Under the pieces are notes generated by a model, which ran no database searches, was not told the origin of the DNA, and worked only from the letters and a program-made list of their open reading frames with translations. Source: JARRLC01 sp050290865 (GTDB lineage: Bacteria; Pseudomonadota; Alphaproteobacteria; Rhizobiales; Rhodomicrobiaceae). From it: a stretch of 46,830 nt of DNA. The position numbers and the translations under genes are program-made. Shown in pieces: positions 41,578 to 46,830 of this stretch; the stretch's first letter is position 1, and each line of letters opens with the position of its first letter. The stretch is from positions 1-46,830 of the forward strand of contig JBNKIW010000026.1 in assembly GCA_050290865.1 (NCBI GenBank). Reading direction: 5' to 3'.

Positions 41578-42666
41578 ATGCCATCCTACTTCCCGATCCG
41601 GCGCTGGATGGACAGTGCCGAAAAGGCGCGAACGGCTGAGCGGCTGCTGGCTTTGCGGCACAAGCTCAAGTCCGAGATCACCGACCGTTGCGGGCGCAAC
41701 GCGCTGCTCATCGCCACATGGAACCTGCACGATTTCGATTCCAACCGGTTCGGCCACGGGCCACGGCTGCGCGAATCGTTCTATTTCATAGCCGAAATCA
41801 TCTCCGCATTCGATCTCGTGGTTCTGCAGGAGATCAGCCGGAATCTGGAGGCGGTCGAAGCGCTGCTCTCGATTCTCGGGCAGGAGTGGGACTACTTTGC
41901 CACCGACACCATCGAGGGCGATCGCGGGGCGGATGAACGGATCGCCTATCTCTACCGGCGGCCGAAGATCGGGTTCCGGCGCATCGCGGGTGAGGTCGTG
42001 CTGCCGGGCGGGCAGGTCGTGGTGCCGCGGGGTGGTCTCGCCGATCCACGCAAGGGCAGCGAACTGCAATTCGTGCGCACGCCGTTTCTTGTGGCGTTTC
42101 AGGCGGGCGGCATCAAGTTCAATCTGTGCACCCTCCATATCCGCTACAGCGGCAGTACGGCGCAGGACCTGCAGCGACACACGGCGCAGATCGAGGGGCT
42201 GGCCCGCTTCTTCCGCGAGCGGCAGGACCGCGAACGAGAGGAGTACATTCTCCTGGGCGATTTCGGCATCGGCGCGCCGGACGATCTGGTGTCCAGGGTC
42301 CTGGAACGCCACGGTTTCGAAGTGCCGGAGGCGCTCGGCAAGCGGCGCGCCGGGCTCGGTGGCGGCACGTTCTTCGATCAGATCGGGTTTCGCACCAAGG
42401 AAGACCGGCTGGAGCTCGCGCGCGCGGGCACGTTCCGCCATTTCGATGTGGTATTTCGCGACAATGACGAGGATTTCGCCGCTTACCAGGACATGATGCC
42501 CGAGGACAAGGCGAACGATCTGTGGAACGGCGGTCCGCGCGGCTATTACGTGGACCAGTGGCGGACTTGGCAGATGTCCGACCACGTACCATTGTGGGTG
42601 GAGCTGAAGGTCGATTTTTCCGACCACTACCTCGAAGCGATCCGCCGCAGCGCAACGCCCAGATAG
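41578..42666 (+). CDS. Endonuclease/exonuclease/phosphatase (EEP) family protein
   Basis: The protein (362 residues from ATG 41578, preceded by GAGGCGGGG) has the EEP metal-dependent phosphodiesterase layout. It has TWNLHDFDS (Asn), VVLQEISRN (Glu), CTLHIRYSGS (His), LLGDFGIG (Asp) and the final MSDHVPLWVELKV (Asp-His). The usual GDFN is GDFG here, so the substrate-positioning Asn is replaced by Gly. A ~25-residue insertion before the final motif (DNDEDFAAYQDMMPEDKAND) is unusual to my eye. The substrate, DNA, lipid or nucleotide, cannot be told. It is convergent with the M23 peptidase gene, nine bases apart. Confidence 0.85.
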   Translation: MPSYFPIRRWMDSAEKARTAERLLALRHKLKSEITDRCGRNALLIATWNLHDFDSNRFGHGPRLRESFYFIAEIISAFDLVVLQEISRNLEAVEALLSILGQEWDYFATDTIEGDRGADERIAYLYRRPKIGFRRIAGEVVLPGGQVVVPRGGLADPRKGSELQFVRTPFLVAFQAGGIKFNLCTLHIRYSGSTAQDLQRHTAQIEGLARFFRERQDREREEYILLGDFGIGAPDDLVSRVLERHGFEVPEALGKRRAGLGGGTFFDQIGFRTKEDRLELARAGTFRHFDVVFRDNDEDFAAYQDMMPEDKANDLWNGGPRGYYVDQWRTWQMSDHVPLWVELKVDFSDHYLEAIRRSATPR

Positions 42667-42675
42667 CGCAACGCC

Positions 42676-44745
42676 CTATTCATTCGCCGCCGCAATACGC
42701 GTTTTGACAGGCGGACGATGCATCAACTCGTCGATCCGCTGCGATTCCTTCTTGAACTCGGCAAGGAGGCGGCCGTTCAACTGACGGCTCCGCGGCACAT
42801 AGATCTTCAGCGGATTGGTGAAGCGCTTGTTGATGAGCACTTCATAATGGAGATGCGGGCCGGTCGAGTAGCCTGTCGAGCCGACATAGCCGATGATCTG
42901 GCCCTGGCGCACTTTCGCACCCTTCTTAACCCCCTTCGCGACGCGGACCATATGGCTGTAGGCCGTCTTATAGCCGTTGCCATGACGGATGCGCACGTAA
43001 ATGCCATTGCCACCATGCCGCCCGGCCGCTTCCACGGTGCCGCTGCCAGCGGCCATGATCGGGGTGCCCTTGGGGGCGGCCCAGTCGACGCCGGTATGCA
43101 TCTTCCGGATGCCCAGCAGCGGGTGGCGCCGGTAGCCGAAGCCCGACGTAAAGCGTCCGGACCGGATGGGCTTCTTCATCAGGAACCGGCGTGAATTCGA
43201 TCCGCGATCATTATAGAAATCGATCGTCCCGTCGGACATGCGATACCGGTAATATTTCATCGTCTCGCCGCCCACATTCATGGCGACGTATAGCAGTTCG
43301 CCAACCTCTTCGTTTCCCTCCGCGTCTTTTTTGACGTCGAAGAACAGTTCGAAACTGTCGCCGGGCCGGGTCTTCTGCTTGAAGTCCACGTCATAGGCAA
43401 GCACGCGCAGCAGCTTGGTAATCACGGTCGGTTCCAGGTCCAGGGAGCGCGCGGAGGTGTAGATGCTGGTATAGAGCGTGGCGCGTTCGCCAATCGCCCT
43501 GTCTTCTTCGCCCGCCCTTCGAATTCCGACGATCTGGACATGATCCTTGGTGAGCGTGTATTCGCCGTCGCTCGTGCGCTCCACGGTGCCTTCCGGCCGG
43601 ACACCCGTGAAAACGCTGATCTTCAGCGGTTCCTTGACGGTGGGATCGCTGGCCGCGGGCGCCAGCTTCAACCGGACTTCTTGACCGTAGCGCAGCGTGA
43701 AGCCTCCCGGCACGCGGTTGATGGCGTCGTAAATCGACTGCGCCTGCCACGATTCCGCGCCCACGCTCTTGAGGATGCCCACAAGCGTGTCGCCCGGCTT
43801 GACGATCACGGACTGCACTTGATTGTCCTCGCCGGCGTCGTCCTCTTCGACGGATTTCTCGACGATCGTCGTTTGCGCCTTCAAAAGAGTGCGTGTGCGT
43901 TCGCCATTCGCTGACAGGAGCGGGCTGTTCTGCGTCTGTGTCGCTCCCTCGGCTCCGGCGCTTTCCCCTTCCGTCGCCGCCATAATGGCCGGGCGGAACT
44001 GCGCCGCGCCTTCGGCATAGACGGCGTCGGCCTCCGCGACATAGCGCTCGGCCTCGGCACCCGGCAACTCTTGACTGTCTTCCTCGGGCATGGCGCCGGT
44101 CAGTTCGAGAATGCGCACGGAAAGAAAGGCGTTGCCGCTGCTCTTGGACCGTTGTTTGTGTTGCGCCGGGCTGGATGCCGGGGTGTCGTCTTTATAGAGG
44201 TCGAAGGGGTTGAAGGGCGGAATTCTCCCGACCTCCTCGGACTTGACCGTCGAGAGCGAGGCCACGACGCGCGTGTAGGATTTCTCGCGGATGAAATCGC
44301 GGGAGTCGCGGCGTTCGACGACATTATCCTTGATCAGGTATTTCGTCGCCAGCCCCTTGGTCGTCATCTGGATCTTGTCAGTCTTTTGGCCAGGCCGCGC
44401 TGCCGTCTGCAGAATGATATTGTCGACCTTCGGCTTCATCGCAGCCAGCCCGGCGCGCCGAATGGACGCCATCATACCGCTGCCGTCCTCGATGTCGGTG
44501 GAGGCATACATGGCGATGCCGATGGTCACGAGGCCCGCTGCGCCGACGATGCATGTCGATATGAGCCATTTCAGGCGGGAGATGAGGCGCCGGGCGTTGC
44601 CGTCACCGAGATAGAGCGCCGGGAGCTTGCCTTTGCCGGCTGGCCTGTACACCTGCGGCAGATTAGACGTACCACCCTGCCGCGCGAGTGCACGATGGTT
44701 GCCGAGGCCCGTGAAATGGCTGTTACGATCAAGCAAACCTGTCAC
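42676..44745 (-). CDS. M23 family metallopeptidase (cell-wall endopeptidase)
   Basis: The 689-residue protein starts at GTG 44745. It has a cytoplasmic lead, one membrane helix (LISTCIVGAAGLVTIGIAMY, about 60-79), a long linker, a LysM-like segment (VIVKPGDTLVGILKSVGAES) and a C-terminal M23 domain. Zinc ligands are in RKMHTGVDWAAPKGTPI and GPHLHYEVLI, following SGFGYRRHPLLGIRKMH. Such proteins cleave peptidoglycan cross-links during growth and division. A CtrA-type promoter about 240 bases upstream suggests cell-cycle control. The acidic and Gln-rich linker (about 195-310) is probably disordered. Confidence 0.93.
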   Translation of the reverse strand: MTGLLDRNSHFTGLGNHRALARQGGTSNLPQVYRPAGKGKLPALYLGDGNARRLISRLKWLISTCIVGAAGLVTIGIAMYASTDIEDGSGMMASIRRAGLAAMKPKVDNIILQTAARPGQKTDKIQMTTKGLATKYLIKDNVVERRDSRDFIREKSYTRVVASLSTVKSEEVGRIPPFNPFDLYKDDTPASSPAQHKQRSKSSGNAFLSVRILELTGAMPEEDSQELPGAEAERYVAEADAVYAEGAAQFRPAIMAATEGESAGAEGATQTQNSPLLSANGERTRTLLKAQTTIVEKSVEEDDAGEDNQVQSVIVKPGDTLVGILKSVGAESWQAQSIYDAINRVPGGFTLRYGQEVRLKLAPAASDPTVKEPLKISVFTGVRPEGTVERTSDGEYTLTKDHVQIVGIRRAGEEDRAIGERATLYTSIYTSARSLDLEPTVITKLLRVLAYDVDFKQKTRPGDSFELFFDVKKDAEGNEEVGELLYVAMNVGGETMKYYRYRMSDGTIDFYNDRGSNSRRFLMKKPIRSGRFTSGFGYRRHPLLGIRKMHTGVDWAAPKGTPIMAAGSGTVEAAGRHGGNGIYVRIRHGNGYKTAYSHMVRVAKGVKKGAKVRQGQIIGYVGSTGYSTGPHLHYEVLINKRFTNPLKIYVPRSRQLNGRLLAEFKKESQRIDELMHRPPVKTRIAAANE

Positions 44746-44967
44746 CCCGTCGGCGGCTGCGCACCAGATGCAGCCGCGGACCCTCTTTATTTACCGCCAG
44801 AGAGGCATGCCGGGTACCGGATTTTTCACCTTGTTGATTACCTGGGGTGAGTTTGCCCGGTTCGTCCACAGCATGTCAACAATACGCCGATCTAAGGCAT
44901 GGCTTCGGGTCGGAATGATGGCATTTGCAGGGCGGGTAAATACGGAGGCGAGAAAAATCGAAAAAAT

Positions 44968-45000
44968 ATCTTTAGTTGCCGCACGTTAACCCCCTCTTAA
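44968..45000 (-). promoter_or_regulatory. CtrA-type promoter of the M23 peptidase gene
   Basis: On the minus strand TTAAGAGGGGGTTAAC (45000-44985) is an exact TTAA-N7-TTAAC CtrA box. After 16 bases comes TATTTT (44968-44963). The geometry is the same as in the ccrM promoter in this window. The predicted transcript has a leader of more than 200 bases before the GTG at 44745. Confidence 0.62.
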
Positions 45001-45108
45001 GGCTTTCTGTGCAGATTATCATTATCGAGAGCGGCGACGGACGGGGCGCAGGAATGAAGCGCTGGACGGGGAAGCGATCGAATGTCGAATAAAGTTCCAA
45101 ATAGAGTG

Positions 45109-45138
45109 TTGACAGCATAGTCCGCCAGCCTCTATAAG
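45109..45138 (+). promoter_or_regulatory. rRNA operon promoter
   Basis: TTGACA at 45109-45114 and TATAAG at 45133-45138 are separated by 18 bases (17 if the -10 is read as CTATAA), a strong sigma-70-type promoter. It lies about 400 bases before the 16S start, a normal leader length for alphaproteobacteria. Confidence 0.75.
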
Positions 45139-45260
45139 GAACCTACGCGACGGGGCGGTTCGTGAACGGATCCGCTGTCGCGATTTGATGCCGGAGACCT
45201 AGCGGGGTGTTCCCGAGTGATCGTGAAGATCGCAGCCTTTCGAGTGTCGAACGTTTTTGG

Positions 45261-45316
45261 GAGAGGTCTCGCCTCTCTCCATGCGGCACCTTCATGGTGC
45301 ACCTGCTCTTTGACAA
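45261..45316 (+). promoter_or_regulatory. rRNA leader antitermination signals (boxB-like hairpins, boxA)
   Basis: GAGAGG-N5-CCTCTC (45261-45277) and GCACC-TTCAT-GGTGC (45286-45300) form two hairpins. Directly after them comes TGCTCTTTGACAA (45304-45316), a near-consensus boxA bound by NusB/S10. This is the usual arrangement for ribosomal antitermination. Confidence 0.75.
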
Positions 45317-45537
45317 GTGAATCTGAGAAAGAGAAACGTAGGCGGCGGGGTTCCGGCGTTCCGCTCTCGAGCGGAATGATGAGAATTTGGCGGTCCTGCG
45401 TTTCGGTCAACACCATGCAAGCGTACAGCTTCTAGCTGATACGTAAGTATTGACCATTTAGGACTCTCAAAAATTCCTAAAATACAGCAGTGACCACCCG
45501 GAGAGATGATCTTCGGGGAGACCAAGATCGAATCTTT

Positions 45538-46830
<1,293 letters not shown>

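Larger units (their letters stand above)
44746..45537. other. Region between M23 peptidase gene and 16S rRNA
   Basis: No protein gene is seen in these 792 bases; short frames here look like chance. The left half carries the CtrA-type promoter for the M23 gene (minus strand). The right half carries the rRNA promoter and the transcribed leader with boxB and boxA. Confidence 0.7.

Noticed and set aside
45132..45435. Small frames on both strands between the rRNA promoter and 16S
   Set aside because: They lie in the rRNA leader over boxB/boxA and have no ribosome-binding site or homology.

Overview
The window reads as chromosome of an alphaproteobacterium, most likely in or near the Hyphomicrobiales/Parvibaculales. 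The reasons are a CcrM-type GANTC methyltransferase behind a CtrA-type promoter, DUF2852, DUF1036 and IalB-like proteins, the order glycerate kinase - DUF1036 - pyruvate kinase, the argJ-mutT pair, and an alphaproteobacterial 5' part of a 16S rRNA at the right edge. It looks like a draft or metagenome scaffold: a 10-N gap sits inside the 16S gene between two non-identical copies of the same stretch, so the last ~400 bases are not trustworthy.

Layout. 1-3044: fpr, then gene debris (a frameshifted vapC-like toxin remnant, the 5' piece of an IS256-family transposase, and the 3' piece of a cytosine methyltransferase joined directly to it). 3045-8231: a minus-strand hoxFUYHW operon for an NAD-reducing bidirectional [NiFe] hydrogenase with its maturation protease; no hyp genes are in view. 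8540-14659: housekeeping genes uvrC, pyrE, an unknown small gene, eno, and queC/queE of the preQ0 pathway. 14791-21050: a DUF2852 membrane protein, a class A penicillin-binding protein, a DUF1214/DUF1254-like membrane pair, argJ and mutT. 21103-24152: a membrane-anchored unknown, a TauE/SafE permease and a secreted NlpC/P60-like protein, punctuated by palindromic repeats. 24216-29310: a fused N-formylglutamate amidohydrolase-DUF1244 protein, glycerate kinase, DUF1036, pyk, and convergent rnpB overlapping the pyk stop. 29627-32668: a zinc-ribbon protein, ccrM with a recognisable cell-cycle promoter, a small secreted protein and an HNH endonuclease. 32939-36769: a TetR regulator, then pncB-pncA divergent from a PRPP synthetase paralogue, a compact nicotinamide/nicotinate salvage locus. 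36627-44745: a kinase-like protein, nitroreductase, peptide-binding protein, IalB-like protein, an EEP-family protein and a large M23 peptidase, the last with a CtrA-type promoter. 45109-46830: an rRNA promoter, boxB/boxA leader and partial 16S rRNA.

The most unusual structures are (i) a family of four 60-81 nt palindromic elements that end in CTAGTAC/GTACTAG and share an internal consensus, two of which supply the stop codon of the neighbouring gene; (ii) two promoters (ccrM and the M23 peptidase) with the same TTAA-N7-TTAAC, 16-nt spacer, TATATT/TATTTT geometry, the ccrM one followed by two GANTC sites; (iii) the amidohydrolase-DUF1244 fusion; (iv) the rnpB/pyk 3' overlap; and (v) the chimeric 16S. 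All calls come from reading the sequence and from family knowledge; no database search was run.
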